A stretch of 64,000 nt of DNA, taken from positions 1 through 64,000 of the forward strand of contig JAHYIO010000033.1 in the NCBI GenBank assembly GCA_020543525.1, in the 5' to 3' direction. The notes beneath the pieces were generated by a model, which was not told the DNA's origin, ran no database searches, and saw only the letters and a list, made by a program, of their open reading frames with translations. A program made the position numbers and the translations under genes. This document shows positions 20,872 to 33,267 of this stretch, in pieces. The stretch's first letter is position 1. The number at the start of each line of letters is the position of its first letter. The stretch comes from Coriolopsis trogii (taxonomy: Eukaryota > Basidiomycota > Agaricomycetes > Polyporales > Polyporaceae).

Positions 20872-23800
20872 CTAACCCGTCTTCCTCTCAACGACCTCGA
20901 CGATCACACGCCCAACGCACGCCCCGCCCTCGCGCTCGTACACCCCGACCTCATACTCGCCCACGTCCGACCGAACGGGCACCCCCCACAGCTCGACCGC
21001 CCTCTTTTCCGCGTCCACACTCGCGTCCGTGCCCAGGTCGAACCGGGTGTGGATGAACTTGGGCATCACACGCGCCGAGACGAGGCGGACCTCGTAGCAT
21101 CCGTTACCGTTCGACATGCTCTTCCGCCTATCGCTCGTGTTCACGGTCGGGCTCGGTGGCTGGAGAGTCGTCGGAAAGACCGGCACGCGGAACTTGAACC
21201 GTTCGCCCGTCCGTGCGAGCATACGAGGAGGGGGCAAAGGGATGTTTGGACCTGGGAGCACGCGTCCATGTCCGTGAGTGGAAGACTCGAGAGAGGAGAA
21301 CGAGATGGCGGACGATCCGGCGGGAGAATGCTCGACTGGTTGGGAGAAAGTCAGCCGCAGAATACAAACCACGACGCGACGGACGCACCATGAGAGACCC
21401 CAAGTGAACGCCGTCCGTCATCACCCAAGGCACGGACATACTCGATCCCCGCGCGCAGTTCGTCCGCCATACTCGAGCTCTGCGCTTGCATGCGTGTCGG
21501 GGGTTGTGCCGACCGATCCCCGCGGAAGACCTTCGCCATCTGACTGACGACCCGGACCGTCTTCCCCTGCTCCGCGGGCTCAGGCGACACGGGGACAGGA
21601 ACGCTCGGGTCAGGCGAGAAGAACGAGGAGGGCAACTTGGGCACCGGCACCCGCGTCGCGTGCGTGAACGGGACCAACCGGGGACGAGCGGCCTCCAACC
21701 TCGGCAGCCCGTCCTCCGTCTGGGTATGGAACGAATAGCCGCTCCGTACGCTCGTCGCACGGGTCGCGCGCTGGATAACGGCCTCCGCCTCGTGCGTGCG
21801 CGTCGAAGAGTGTGTCGACAACGAGTCCGCGACCGAGTCCATCGACTCGGGGCTTGCCGCGGTGGACGCAATCGCTCTGGCTGGCGGGACGGGAGGCGCG
21901 AAATCCGCCCGTCGACGGGGGATAGAGCGTCCATCCGTCGAGGATGTGGGTGAGTCAACGAGGCTCGTCAGTCCACTCGCAGCCGGGGAGCTGAGGGCCG
22001 AGTCTGGATGAGGGCGCAAATCACGAACTGAAAGAAGCCCGACGGGGTTGGTGAACGGAAGACCGTCGATGTCGGTGCGGTTAGCCATAGGTCCCACGCC
22101 AAAGGCCTCGTCGCCAGGTATGAGCAGCGTCGGTTTCGAGATCGTCGGTCGCTTGGGTCCGCTCACAACGCGTCGGTACTTGTCGCTGACGATGCGTGCT
22201 GTTGCACGAACTTTGCCTATGAACTCGCCTTTACGCATCATGGGCGGACGTTGCGGGTGGCCGACGGGGCTGAGCGGGGAGCGGTTGCGCGAAACGTTCG
22301 AGAGCGTCCGACTGAGCACCCGAGATATCGTACCGCTTATCCCGCTGCCATCGCCTGTCACGTACGATCTGGTTTCGCCAGCCTGATGAGGCTCGTACGT
22401 CTTGCCGTTGACCTCGATGCCGATACCGTACCACCTCTTCTCATCGTCCGTCCACGCTCTCTGAGCGGATTCACCCACCTCCGCGGTGTCCGCCACACGG
22501 GAGCATCGCCGGAGCACGGCGAAGAGGATGGCCACGTTGACAAAGCCACAGATGATACCGAATGCGATCTTGAGGCCGAGAATGAGCTTTGCGCGGGCCG
22601 CGCCGGAGAGACCGCCGTGGTCGCTGCTAGACTTGTTGTGCTCCTTCTCAAAGTCCTCGGAAGAGAGCGAGATAGGTAGTACAGTGTGCGAGGTCGAGTG
22701 CGTGACGTGCGAGTAAGCTGTGAAAGTGACGGTTACATGCTGATAGGAGACGTCGGAAGGGACGGTGCCAGAGAGCGTGTAAGAACCAGAATCGAACGTC
22801 AAGTAGTCGCTGGCTTCGAGAGGGTCATACGCAGCTGTAAGTGCAACGTCAGAAGTCTTTCCCAAGCCAGTGTTGTTCGAAAAGTCGTAGACGAGACTGA
22901 ACGAGATGGCGGTTCCAGTATTGACAAGGATCGAGTCGAGACTGTCGCTGGCAAAGAACGAGGGCACGGCGGCGATAGTGACGTCGGTCTCGAGAGTCTG
23001 GTTGATGTTGGAGGTGAGCGTGACGGGAAGGACGCCTTTGGCAAAGTCGGACGGAGGTTGACCGCTCAGAGTCTTCTTGGCAGGATCGTAACGAAGCCAG
23101 CTCTCAAGATCAGAGGTGTCGATGTCGAGCGAGGTGATGTTCGAGGGCGACACGGGCTGGCCGTCCATGAGTACACCAGAAAAGTCGACTGCTGAGTTGA
23201 GGGTGAGCTCAAAGGGCTGGCCAGCGGTGACGTTGATTGTCGGTAGAGATTCCTTGGCGAGCGAGAGGTCATGGGAGGCAACGATGAGGTCAAAGGGAAC
23301 CGAGGCGGCAGAGTAACCTTGTTGATCTGAGGCATGAAGCGTAAGCTGAACGACATGGGGGGTAGCGATGATGTCTTCTGGATGGGGCGAGACGCCGTTG
23401 AAGGTCATGGCGCGCTGGTTGAAGTTGATCCACGAGGGAAGTGGTGCGCCATCCGCCTGGCGGGCAGCATAATAGAGACTGTTCTCGGCGGAAAAGGTGT
23501 TGTAGTCGAAGCCGATGCTGAAGGACCATTTTGGGGGCACGCGAAGGGCAGGACGGCCGGCGTAGAGAGCGGAGGTGTTGGAGACGACGTAGACGGACGA
23601 AAGGGAGGGATTTCTAACGTCGAACTGGTGCTCTACCGGGATGTTGAGTTCGGGAGGGGGATAGGGTGTAACACAGAGGGTGACCGAGGCCGAGGCCGAG
23701 TCGTCCGAGTCGGGGTCAGTGGCTACCACAGTGAGCTTGGGCTTGCCCTCGTCGTGTTCCGAGGGCGTTCCAGAGAGAGTGCGGGTAGCGGGGTCGAAGG

Positions 23801-24008
23801 AAAGCCAGGCGGGCAAGGCGGAAGTCGAGTAGACGAGAGAGGAGTTGTGGCCCGAGAGGAAAGTGTCGGGAGAGAACTGCCAGGAGAACGCGGCTGGGAT
23901 GCGGGCTATCGGTGGCAGCTGCTCGCTGAGAGGGTAGGAGACGGAGAGAGAGGACGATGCGCGTGCGAGGACGGCGGCAGCGGAGAGAGAGTAAAGAACG
24001 AGGAGCAT
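20872..24008 (-). CDS. AXL2: AXL2-like polarity glycoprotein with cadherin-like domains
   Basis: A plasma-membrane landmark for polarised growth, the family of yeast Axl2. Exons 24008-21389 and 21335-20872 give an exact frame of 1,027 residues. The start is MLLVLYSLSAAAVLA, a signal peptide; earlier in-frame residues are basic and unlike one. Residues about 20-450 hold dystroglycan-type cadherin-like (CADG) repeats with the recurring LPSWL.FD....TLSG.P pattern (for example LPAWLSFDPATRTLSGTP) and several N-glycosylation sites. One transmembrane helix spans about 476-499, followed by a long Ser/Pro-rich cytoplasmic tail ending in a compact domain. It is the first core gene after the subtelomere. 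It is divergent from BUD6, 325 bp apart. Confidence 0.88.
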
Positions 24009-24333
24009 AGTGATGAGTGTGTCGAACAACGAGCGCGAGTGTAGCCGACCAGCGACCGAGCGAGAGGGTCTGCGATGCGGGCGTTGTTGGAGACGGCGAG
24101 CACGACGTTGACGACGGCGGCGGCGGAGGACAAGACCGTGACGAGCGAGTCCAACCACGCAGGAGACGCGCGCCGTCGCTGAGCGGATCGTCGGGAACAG
24201 CCGACGCGTGCATTACGTAAGGGGCGGGCGACCCTCCCTCGCCGCCGTCTCTCTCTTCGTCCTCACCGTCGTCCTCGACGTCCAGCTCTCGCGGGTCTGT
24301 CTTGCACCCTGCCTGCTCTCTCTCCCCCACGCC
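24009..24333. promoter_or_regulatory. Shared promoter between AXL2 and BUD6
   Basis: 325 bases separate the two start codons. The stretch is GC-rich, with pyrimidine-rich tracts near 24,235-24,330 before the BUD6 start and no clear TATA box. Shared control is inferred from spacing. Confidence 0.5.
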
Positions 24334-27300
24334 ATGGCCACACGACAAATGTCCCACCAATCCCGACGGACGAACCAGTCCGTGTCCTCGAACGCATCCG
24401 CATCCTCGTCCCGCAGCGAACGCGGCCAATCTCAACGTGCCCAACCCAACGTGAGTCCCTCCTCGTTCCCCGCTCCTCCCACGAGCCACGCGTCTCGCTC
24501 GTGGCAGTCTTTCTTGCCTTAGTCTCTGCGACCACGCATCCATCGACGTCCCCCAAACGCTTTCGTACCAATCATGCCACATTCAACATCGACTTATACC
24601 TTGCCTCGACACGGACGTATCGCTCAGACGCGCTCTGAGCGAGATAAACCTTTGTACCACCAACGGCACGACGACGTAGACGTCATGGTCCCTCCCAGTA
24701 TCCCCATCTATGCGCGGTTTGTTACAGCGACACGTCCTCAAGGCTCTCATTCCGCCCTTATCTCTTCTATCATTTGTTCTTGCCCAGTGTCTCACCCTTG
24801 CCTCTTTGCAGCCTGCAGTCGAATCCGCAGTCACGAGATTGCTCGTCTCCATCAAGGTCCTTCTCGAGTCTCTCACCCAATGGAGCAAGCAGGTCGTCGA
24901 TGAAAACCAAGTCAGCGACGTTTATGTTCGCCTCGGAAACGACTTCAATTCCGCTGTTGCCGCATTCGGAGCCTTCGGGATCGACATGAGGTATGTTCGT
25001 GTCTTTGCCGTCCCCTAACCGCCATGCACCATATAAACCCCCTCCTCAGCGAGCTTGCCTCCGTTCCTGAAGACCTTCGCTCCGTCCTCGAGGCCTGCCT
25101 CTCCGAGGACGCCACTCCAGAGAATCTCGAGATCTTCCTCCCAGACGTGCGCAAAATTATCACCAACCTCCTCCAGGGCCTGCGTGGCAAGCAGTCCATC
25201 TACCGCCATATCGTATCCGACAAGAAACGCTCAGACGGCAGCGACCGCGACTCACGCGCATCGCGCTCCGATCGTCCGCGGGAGGATAGCATTGCTCGCC
25301 AACCCTCCCGCGGGTCCACGCCCTCTTCCGATGTCCCTCCACGAAGCAAGACGCCGTCCGGGTCGTCTCGTAGGAAACCCTCCCAGTCCGAGAACGTGCT
25401 CCCTCCCCCAATACCGAACGGCTCATCGGAACAGTTTGTTGGAGGCTTTGCCCCACCCGGTGCGAACCTCGATGCCGACAACCCTCGGTCACGCTCGTCC
25501 ACCCCCATCCAGCCACGCCCTTCGTTGAGCCAGTCAAACAGTTTCCCTGCTCCTCGTGCGTACTCCACCTCCTCTGCCGACCCCAATTTCCCTCGCGATG
25601 CTCGCACCCTACCCAACGGCTTCGCGACGCCGCCTCCAGACCAACCACTCCCACCTCCGCCTTCATCGCAGCCTCCCGTGCCTAGCCACGTTAAACGATT
25701 TTCCCTTGTCGACAGTCCCGTTCCTCCGCCTCCCGCCGTGCTCGTCAATGACAGCGCGGCTACGCTGCCTGACCCTCCTCTTACTCCGAGCAGCCCCCCG
25801 ACGGAGACCCTGCCGCTCGACCAGGCTAACCCGAATGTCCAAAACTCTCTCGCTGCGCTCCGGAATAAGGAGGCACTCGAGCGACGCGCCTCGAAACGCT
25901 TCTCGACTTACAACATTTCCAAGATGACAGGAGGCTCGGTGCGAGGAGGGCCAGGCGCGGGAAACAGACGCTCCCTTCTAGCGGCCAACGGCGGTCCGCT
26001 CACGCCGGGAGATCTCGCTGCGCTCGCCGAGGAGGGAGACGGCGCAAGCCCGCGTAAGAAGGGGTCCCGTGGAACAAGGCGGGGTCCGTCGCCGATCGTC
26101 GAGGGTGATGAGCCCCCGCCTGTTCCGCCACTACCACCGTCAAAGTCGCCGTCACCACAGCCTGGCACTGTCCCCGAGGTCGGGGAGAGCGCAGAGAAGG
26201 CTCAGACTCCGGATGCAGGTCCGAATGCGGATGTTAGCGTGAGTCCCGGTCCGGAGGTCCGTGTCTCTACGGTGGAGAGCGAGACGGGAAGCGAGACGGG
26301 GAAGCCGTTCCCGGTCTTTCTTCAAGTCGGGCGAGAGGTCAAGAAGGTTGTCATTGACCCTGGACTTTCGTTGGCGAGCTTGCGCATGCTGTTCGTGGAT
26401 CGGTTCGCGTACAGCCCTGGCCAGGACAATTTCCCGGCAATCTACATTAGGGACCCGTCAAGCGGTGTGCAATACGAGCTCGAGGATGTGGAGGAGGTGA
26501 AGGAGAAAGTGCTTCTGTCACTCAACATTGAACGTGAGTCCGAGTTCCTCGTCCTCGTACACTGTCGAACACGCTGACGTGGAATCACGGCAGCGCTCGA
26601 CCAGATCAAGCAACACATCGACTCGCAGATTTCGTCCCTCCAGCAAGACATCAAGGATCTCCGTACCGCCGTGGTGAGCAACCGCCGGACGTCGACCATC
26701 ATCACCCATCCCCTCGCAGAGAGCACGCCGGTAGCGCATCGTCCATCGGAGCAGCGGTTCCGCGACGTCGCTCGTCGACTGTCCCGACTACTGCCCGACC
26801 AGCAGAGCACACCTACGCGTGGCCGGTCCGAGAGTCCCCACCGCCCGCCGCCACAGGAGCCGCTGCAGCCTCAGCTGACAGGGGCAATGCTGCAGCCGCA
26901 GATGACGGGGGCGAGCGTGGTGTCCGAGTACACGACGCGCGTCGTGTCCGATCTGAAGACGCAGTTTGACGAAGTGCAGAACCTGCGGCGGGACCTGGGC
27001 ATCATGCGCCAGCTGTACACCGAGTTCATGAAGCAGACCAAGGAGTCGCTCGGCACGCTCCGCGCGCAGACGCAGACCGTGCGGCAGCTCGCGACGGCCA
27101 AGGTCGGCGGTGCGCGCGCGTACATCGACACGGGCAAGACGAAGCTGGACACACGCTCGTCGAACGTGCTGACGAGGATGGAGGAGCTGCAGGACACGGT
27201 GGAAGGGATCAAGGACGACGTGCTGAAGCGGAACGTGTCCCCCAAGTCCTTCCTCCTCAAGCAGGTCCGGGGCGACGTCGACGCGGTCGCGGCGGAGCTC

Positions 27301-27939
27301 CAGAGCCTGCGGGACCACATCCAGACGATCAAGCCGATGTGGAAGAAGACGTGGGAGGAGGAGCTGCAGAACATCGTCGAAGAGCAGCAGTTCCTCCAGC
27401 ACCAGGAGGAGTTCCTCGAGGACCTGTTCGAGGACCACAAGGCCGTCGTCGAGGTGTTTGGGCACGTCGAGAAGGTCATCTCCCTCCGCGGGAGCGCGTC
27501 GAGCAAGCGGCGTGGGCCGGCGTTCAAGCCGCCGCCGATGGAGGAAGGCCACGGCGGGCTGAGCACGGTCCTGATGGAGATCAAGTCGGCGGCGGTCGAC
27601 CCCGAGAAGCGGCTGAAGGCGATCGCGGCGAACGAGCGGTCGAGGGAGAAGGAGCTGGCGAGCCGGACGGACGAGTTCCAGTCGGAGCTGTCTGGCTTCG
27701 TCGCCGGCAAGAAGCTGCGCATGACGGGCGGCGCGGAGGAGGCGGAGCGGGTGCGGCAGAGGAGGAACGAGCTCACGCTCAAGGCGATGTTCAACGGGAA
27801 TGCGGGTGGCGGGGCGGGAGGAGGGGCGGTTTCGCCGGTCGTTGGGCCGTCGTCTGCGCTTTCCTCGCCTGTTGTGGGTACTCCGCCGCTGCCGCCTCCT
27901 GCAGAGGAGGAGCAGGCAGCGGAACCTGCGGCGGCATGA
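24334..27939 (+). CDS. BUD6: BUD6/AIP3-like actin and formin regulator
   Basis: Bud6/Aip3 binds actin and activates formins at polarised sites. Exons 24334-24450, 24812-24990, 25050-26533 and 26594-27939 sum exactly to 1,041 residues. The N-terminus is Ser-rich, then follows the conserved PAVESAVTRLL ... LLESLTQWS ... QVSDVYVRLGNDFN block. A long Pro/Ser-rich linker comes next, then a C-terminal helical core (RVVSDLKTQFDEVQNLRRD, LYTEFMKQTKESL, TWEEELQNIVEEQQFL) predicted to form coiled coil. Introns two and three are about 60 bp; the first is 361 bp, so a small extra exon is possible there. The C-terminal glycine-rich tail is variable. Confidence 0.9.
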
Positions 27940-28230
27940 TGATGTATTGTCATTCTCGACACGAAAGATACCCCTGTTTTCGTACCCGTTGTGCACACCG
28001 CAGCGCAGTCCGCATGCTTTCCTACTATTCTTTCCTACGGACGATCTGGACGCCGTCCCTGTATGTTTCTTGTCTTGAGCACGATCTCACATGGCATTCT
28101 TGTGTTCGCACTGACACTCATTCGCATACGTTCTCATGTAGACTACCGTCCGCGTCGCTGTAGTGCTGTTCGTAACCTCACGCTATCCCTATCTCAGACT
28201 TTATGGCTTGATTGCAACGTGGAGCTGAGG

Positions 28231-28887
28231 AGGACCCCCGAATATCCCTACAAATGCCTGGGCAATGTGCGGACCAAAATGGGTGGTCCCGAGGGGTGAA
28301 CCGAAATCGGATCAAAAGTGGCGGTCTGGCGACGGAATGGGTGTCTCAGGATGCGGACCAATGTACGCGGGGGTGCGGAAGGTCTGATCCTGTGCGGACC
28401 AGCGCCTGAGGGTTGATAGAGATTTCAAACAAATTTCAAACTCCGTTAGTGCAACCCATGGATTGGACTTCAATAGCTATTAGCCGGCTTTATCCGCCGT
28501 TCTGACTCTTCAATAAAAGACAGGAAGGAATCCGCAAGGCTATATCAGAGCTGGAAAAGCGCCAGAAGGCTGGCCACAAAGATGACGGTGATGAGCGGTG
28601 ATGACAACGACGAGACTGACAACTGAATATGCCTGTAGTACATATGTGGATACAAGGAAGGTCGTATAGATGCTGCCCGAGTGATTCAGCGGTCCAGAAA
28701 GCGGAAAATGAGCACTGACAGCAGCAATGAGGCCTGACCCGTGGTGCGGACCAAAATGGGCGGTCGCTGAGGGCTGAGGCGCTATGCGGACCAAAACGGC
28801 CCAAAACGACAAAAAACGTTGCGGACCAAACTGGTCAATAACGGCCATTTTCAGGATCAGGCATCTGTAGGGATATTCGGGGGTCCT
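28231..28887. mobile_element. Non-autonomous hAT-like element, 657 bp, with 8-bp target duplication
   Basis: Terminal inverted repeats start AGGACCCCCGAATATCCC on the left and match the inverted right end over about 27 bases with one mismatch. AGCTGAGG flanks it on both sides (28223-28230 and 28888-28895). Inside, GCGGACCAAAATGGG-type words recur several times in both subterminal regions. There is no transposase frame. An 8-bp duplication is typical of hAT elements. Confidence 0.88.
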
Positions 28888-28895
28888 AGCTGAGG

Positions 28896-29379
28896 CTGTC
28901 TTGCCCGAGTGTGGCTGTGCCGTTGAAATTGGAGGCGCCGACCCCGACGCAAGCGGACACCCGTCCGAGTTGGTCGCAAAGAGTCTCTCTATCGGAAAGG
29001 GACAGTACATTCGACCTCGACTGACTGTGTGCACCCCGCAGCGAGCTTAGTCGTCTTACGGCCCCAGTCAACTACTATTGTGAGTTTCGGAGAAGCTGTC
29101 GTCTACCTACTCAAGCAGCCCGTAGCGCCTCAGAACGCTGACTGCAAGGACAAACCACTCTCCTCACAGCTCGTTCGTGCCGTGCTTCGTCAGCGAGCGT
29201 CGCTACGTGTCTCCGCGGCACCCCCGTGCGCCATCGATGTACGCGCTCGAGTGTCTGATCGGGCTCAATGCGAAGGCCGAGGGTCATGGTGGTCAGTATA
29301 TATATAACGTCTTCGGACGGTCCTTGACCGCATCCTTCCAACGCAATCCCCCACTCACACGCTCAGAAACGTCCGCACG
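28896..29379. promoter_or_regulatory. Upstream region of the MDR oxidoreductase
   Basis: A TATATATATAA box at 29297-29307 lies about 75-85 bp before the start codon. Part of this promoter (CTCGAGTGTCTG...GGGCTC, ACGGTCCTT) is also recognisable ahead of the decayed copy at 31,220-31,320. No gene is visible. Confidence 0.55.
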
Positions 29380-30617
29380 ATGTCGACCGCAGCCCAGAAA
29401 GCCCTCTTCCTCCCGGAGAAGCACGGCGAGTGGAAGCTTGGGGAGAGAGAGATGCCGAGCCCGGGTCCGAGAGAGGTGCTGGTGAAGATCATGTCGACGG
29501 CGCTGAACCCGCTCGACTGGAAGTTCCAGACGGTGGGCATCTTCGTGCAGACCTACCCGTTCATCGGCGGGTCCGACGGGGCGGGGACCGTCGAGGAGGT
29601 CGGCCCCGCGGTGACCACGCTCGCCAAGGGCGACAAGATGTGAGCGTCGTCTCTATGCTCCCCGCGACCGGACGGTGACCGCGCGCGCGCGCGCAGACTG
29701 TTCCAGGGCTGGTTCGACTCGGACCACAGCACGTTCCAGCAGTACGCGCTCGTCCCCGCCGAGCTGAGCGCGAAGGTCCCGGAGAACGTCTCGTTCGACC
29801 AGGCCGCGACGGTGCCCGTCTGTTTCGCCACGGTCTTCACCGCGCTCTGGAACCAGCACCCGCAAGCAAAGTCGGTCGGGCTCCCCGCGCCCTGGGAGGA
29901 CGCCGGCCAGACGACATGCGCGCGCAAGCCCATCTTCATCCTCGGCGGATCGTCTTCCGTGGGCCAGTTCGGTAAGCGTCCAAGACTCGAGCACAGAGAC
30001 AAGGACGAGATGCTGACCGTGGCCCCCACAGCGATCCAGGCCGCGAAGCTCTACAAGTTCTCGCCCATCCTCACGACCGCGTCTCCGCGGAACGAAGCGC
30101 TGCTCAAGACGCTCGGAGCGACACACGTCCTCGACCGCGCCCTGCCCGCCTCCACGCTCCTCGCCTCGCTCAAGACGGCCACAGGCGGGTCGCCCCTCGG
30201 CCTCGTCTACGACACGATCGCGTACCCGGACACCCAGGCGCTCGCGTACGACGCGCTCGCGCCGGGAGGCACCCTGCTCATCACGCAGTCCGACGCGATC
30301 AAGAAGGCGTCGGACGGGAAGAAGGTCGTGCAGGTGTTCGGGAGCGTCTACCCGCCCGAGAACAGGCAGGTCGGGACCGAGACGTTCAGGCGGCTCACCG
30401 AGTGGCTCGAGACGGGCGTCATCGTGGTACGTGCCCCATCGTGTGTGTGTGTGTGTGTGTGTGTGCGGGGGCGATCCTGATGGTGCGTGTACGACAGCCG
30501 AACCCGGTCGAGGTCCTCCCGAACGGCCTTGCGGGCATTCCTGAAGGGCTGGAACGGCTCAAGGCGAACAAAGTGAGTGGGACGAAGCTCGTCGCGCGGC
30601 CGCAGGAGACGCCTTGA
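29380..30617 (+). CDS. Medium-chain dehydrogenase/reductase, zinc-free enoyl-reductase-like
   Basis: An NAD(P)H-dependent oxidoreductase with a GroES-like N-terminal domain and a Rossmann C-terminal domain. Exons 29380-29639, 29697-29971, 30032-30426 and 30498-30617 give exactly 349 residues. Visible landmarks are ALNPLDWK, GSDGAGTVEEVG, the cofactor loop FILGGSSSVGQ followed by AIQAAKLY, and a closing KVSGTKLVARP. The catalytic zinc ligands of alcohol dehydrogenases are not apparent, so it belongs with the trans-enoyl-reductase/quinone-reductase-like group; the substrate is unknown. A GT microsatellite (about 30,440-30,465) lies in the last intron. It has a decayed tandem copy immediately downstream. 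Confidence 0.88.
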
Positions 30618-31099
30618 TTGTGGCCGACCGCTTGCGCACCTGCATAGCGGAGTTGACCGCTCAAGCTGTTTGTATGTACGATTGTATCTGTTTGTACGCG
30701 TGTATCAGACGAGGAGTGTGGCATACCATGTGAAGCTGAAGCTCGCGCGGTGTCTTCTGATTCCTCTGGTGGAACGGAGCCGAGGTCGTGGTCTTCCGCC
30801 CTGGATCAACGCACCCGTTTAGTTCATGTCGTGTTCCATATCATAGACGCAGACGGGCTCACTGCTGTAGCACTCTACTCACGCTGGCCGCCCCACATCT
30901 GGGCCATACGATGCTGGAAAGTGTTGACACACGATATATGCACGTCCGACTCGACGTCAACGGCAGCGGTAGGGGGATGCACCCAGAACCGGTCGACTGC
31001 TGCCGGCGCAGGATGAGAAACTGCTCACGGAGGAACGAACGAAACGAGCACTCGAACGCAACGGCACCCAGACCATCTCCTGGAGGGATGCCTGCAAGA
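30618..31099. other. Spacer between the reductase and its decayed copy
   Basis: No supportable gene; short open frames only. Confidence 0.5.
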
Positions 31100-32180
31100 C
31101 CATGTCTTGAGCAAACCCTCCGAGCAGCCCATCAGGAACGAGGACCTGCTACCATGCTTCGTCGGCGAACCTCTGAACCGTACGCGTCATCCGTCCTCGC
31201 CCGCTGACAAATCCGTCCCGCTCGAGTGTCTGTCGGGCTCGAGTCAAAGACCGAGGGTCCTGGCCATAGCATCAACAGAGCGTATGACTAGCGAACACGT
31301 CCTCCGAACGGTCCTTTCCCAACCCAGAACCATGTCGACCGCAGCGACCTTCCTCTCGAGAAGCACGGTGACTGGAAAGTCGGATCGACGCCGATCCCGA
31401 GCCTTGGCCCAGACGAGGTGTCAGATCACGGCGACGGCGCTGAACCCGCTCGACTCGAACATCCCCGTCGTGCAGCCTGTCCAGAGGGTGCACGTGACTC
31501 GACACACGCCCGTCCCCGAGACGCCGGAGAACGTGTCGTTCGACGAGGCCGCGTCCGTGCCCGTCTGCTTCACCGCGCAGTCCGTCGGGCTGCCCGCGCC
31601 CTGGGAGGACCAAGTTGGCCAGAAAGCCCATCCTCGTCGGTAAACACGGCGAGCGCACTCAAGCAAGGCGAGAAAAAGGTCCGAGATTCCATCCCGCGTC
31701 CATCCAACCGCCAAGCTCCAAGTACAACTTCTCGCCCATCATCACGAACCCCGGAGCAACGCACGCCCTACCCGCACCCGCTCCTCGCCTCGCTCAAGTC
31801 AATCACGCGCGGGTCCCCCCCTCGCTCGTCTACGACCCAAGACCCGATCTCCCTCCCGACACCCCCACACCCAAGCACTCGCCCCGGACGGCCCCCCGCG
31901 CACTCGGCGAACGGGAAGCAGCGCGTGCAGGTGTCCGTGAGCGTCTGCCCGCTCGAGAACAGGCAGGTCGGGGCCGACACCTCCAAGCGGCTCCCCGCGC
32001 GGCTCGAGACGGGCATCATCGTGGTACATGCACACTGGCAATGCAGGGAGAGTGGGTGCTCACCGTGGACGTGTCGCCGGACCGAACCCGGCCGAGGTGC
32101 TTCCGGACGGCCTTGCGGGCATTCCTGCAAACAAAATGAGCGGGACGAAGCTCGTCGCGCGGCCGCAGGCGACGCCTCGA
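31100..32180 (+). pseudogene. Decayed tandem copy of the MDR reductase
   Basis: Pieces of the intact neighbour are recognisable in order: MSTAA at 31,331, TALNPLDS, ENVSFDEAASVPVCF, QSVGLPAPWED, KPILVG, KYNFSPI, PENRQVG-like and GTKLVARPQ near 32,150. They fall in different frames, separated by deletions, including the cofactor loop. Promoter similarity shows that the whole gene was duplicated before it decayed. Confidence 0.88.
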
Positions 32181-32890
32181 GCGCGAGATCGCCAGCCTTT
32201 GCTGCATATGCGCCCAATCTCTGTACAAGTGATGACATCGCACAAGCATGTGGGACGAGACCGCACCTTGGGGCTCTCGGAGCGGGATGGTGAGACCTGC
32301 ACATGCATGCGTTGATGTTCACAGCGACATCGACGTTCGTGCCGATTGAGCATCGCGCACGGCGAGGATCAGAGCGAGCGGACGCGCAGATCACTGTCGG
32401 CGCCTTGCCCATCGTGAGTCGCTCGACGTCGATCGATGAGGCAGCGAGAGACGATGGGCGACGGGCGTACGAACGTATATTTGTCACCGGGGAGGGGGAC
32501 TGATCCGCCACATATCGTCCGATGCAAACGTCAGTGAACGGTACAAGTGGGATGAGCGACGCTCACTACGAGACTGTGTGAGAAGCGCTCGACGAGACTT
32601 GTCCGCGTTGTGTGCGGCTAATGAAGCGGCGGATGAGTGATGACAAACGTTTACCGTGCTGGAGTGGTTTACATTGAGGACGCGAAATGCGGGAGTACGA
32701 CCCGGGGGGAGGGATGGGGGTGAATGGCACGAAGGGGCTGGATAGTGGAACGGAGGGAGTTACCGTGCGGAGAGAGAGAGCATCGGGCAAAGAGAGAACA
32801 GCAAGCGAAATGATTACAACGAGGTACAGCGAGGAGAGGTACGGAGAGGGTGGCCGGGGATGCATAGACTGCACATTCATCGACGGGGGC
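32181..32890. other. Intergenic stretch
   Basis: No supportable gene; contains the 3' flank of the LC8 gene. Open frames here lack homology and splice signals. Confidence 0.5.
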
Positions 32891-33267
32891 TCATGACTTC
32901 CAGATGAGGATGGCGAGGGAGCCGATGTAAAAGTAGATAAAGTGCTTCGTTTCTGGTCGAACGGATGAGAGGACGACGGCGAGGGTCGAGCGGGGGACAT
33001 ACCGTGCGTGACATACGACCCAAAGTTCTTGCCTACGACGACGTGCCAGGTCGGGCCGTGGCGTTTGTCAAACTCCTTCTTGATCTGTGCAGCGATGTCC
33101 TTCTCGATGTTGTACTTTTCGAGCGCGGCAGAGGCGACGTCGACGGCCTCCTGCTGCATGTCGTCGGACATGTCGACGTTCTTGATGATCGCCTTGGGGC
33201 CTGCGCCGGTGTCTTTCGAGAGCGAGCCCGAGTCCGAGCCGGTGGGGGCGTCGACTTTGTCGGCCAT
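32891..33267 (-). CDS. DYNLL: Dynein light chain LC8
   Basis: The LC8 light chain is a small dimeric hub of the dynein motor and other complexes. Exons 33267-33003 and 32952-32891 give exactly 108 residues. The core is nearly canonical: [62 protein letters not shown] and a last strand AILIWKS. The first 25 or so residues are a low-complexity Ser/Gly/Asp extension usual in basidiomycetes. The exon junction splits His-Glu in VTHETKHF. Confidence 0.95.

Noticed and set aside
26788..27996. Two long antisense open frames over BUD6
   Set aside because: Arginine/leucine-rich shadows of the conserved plus-strand BUD6 core.
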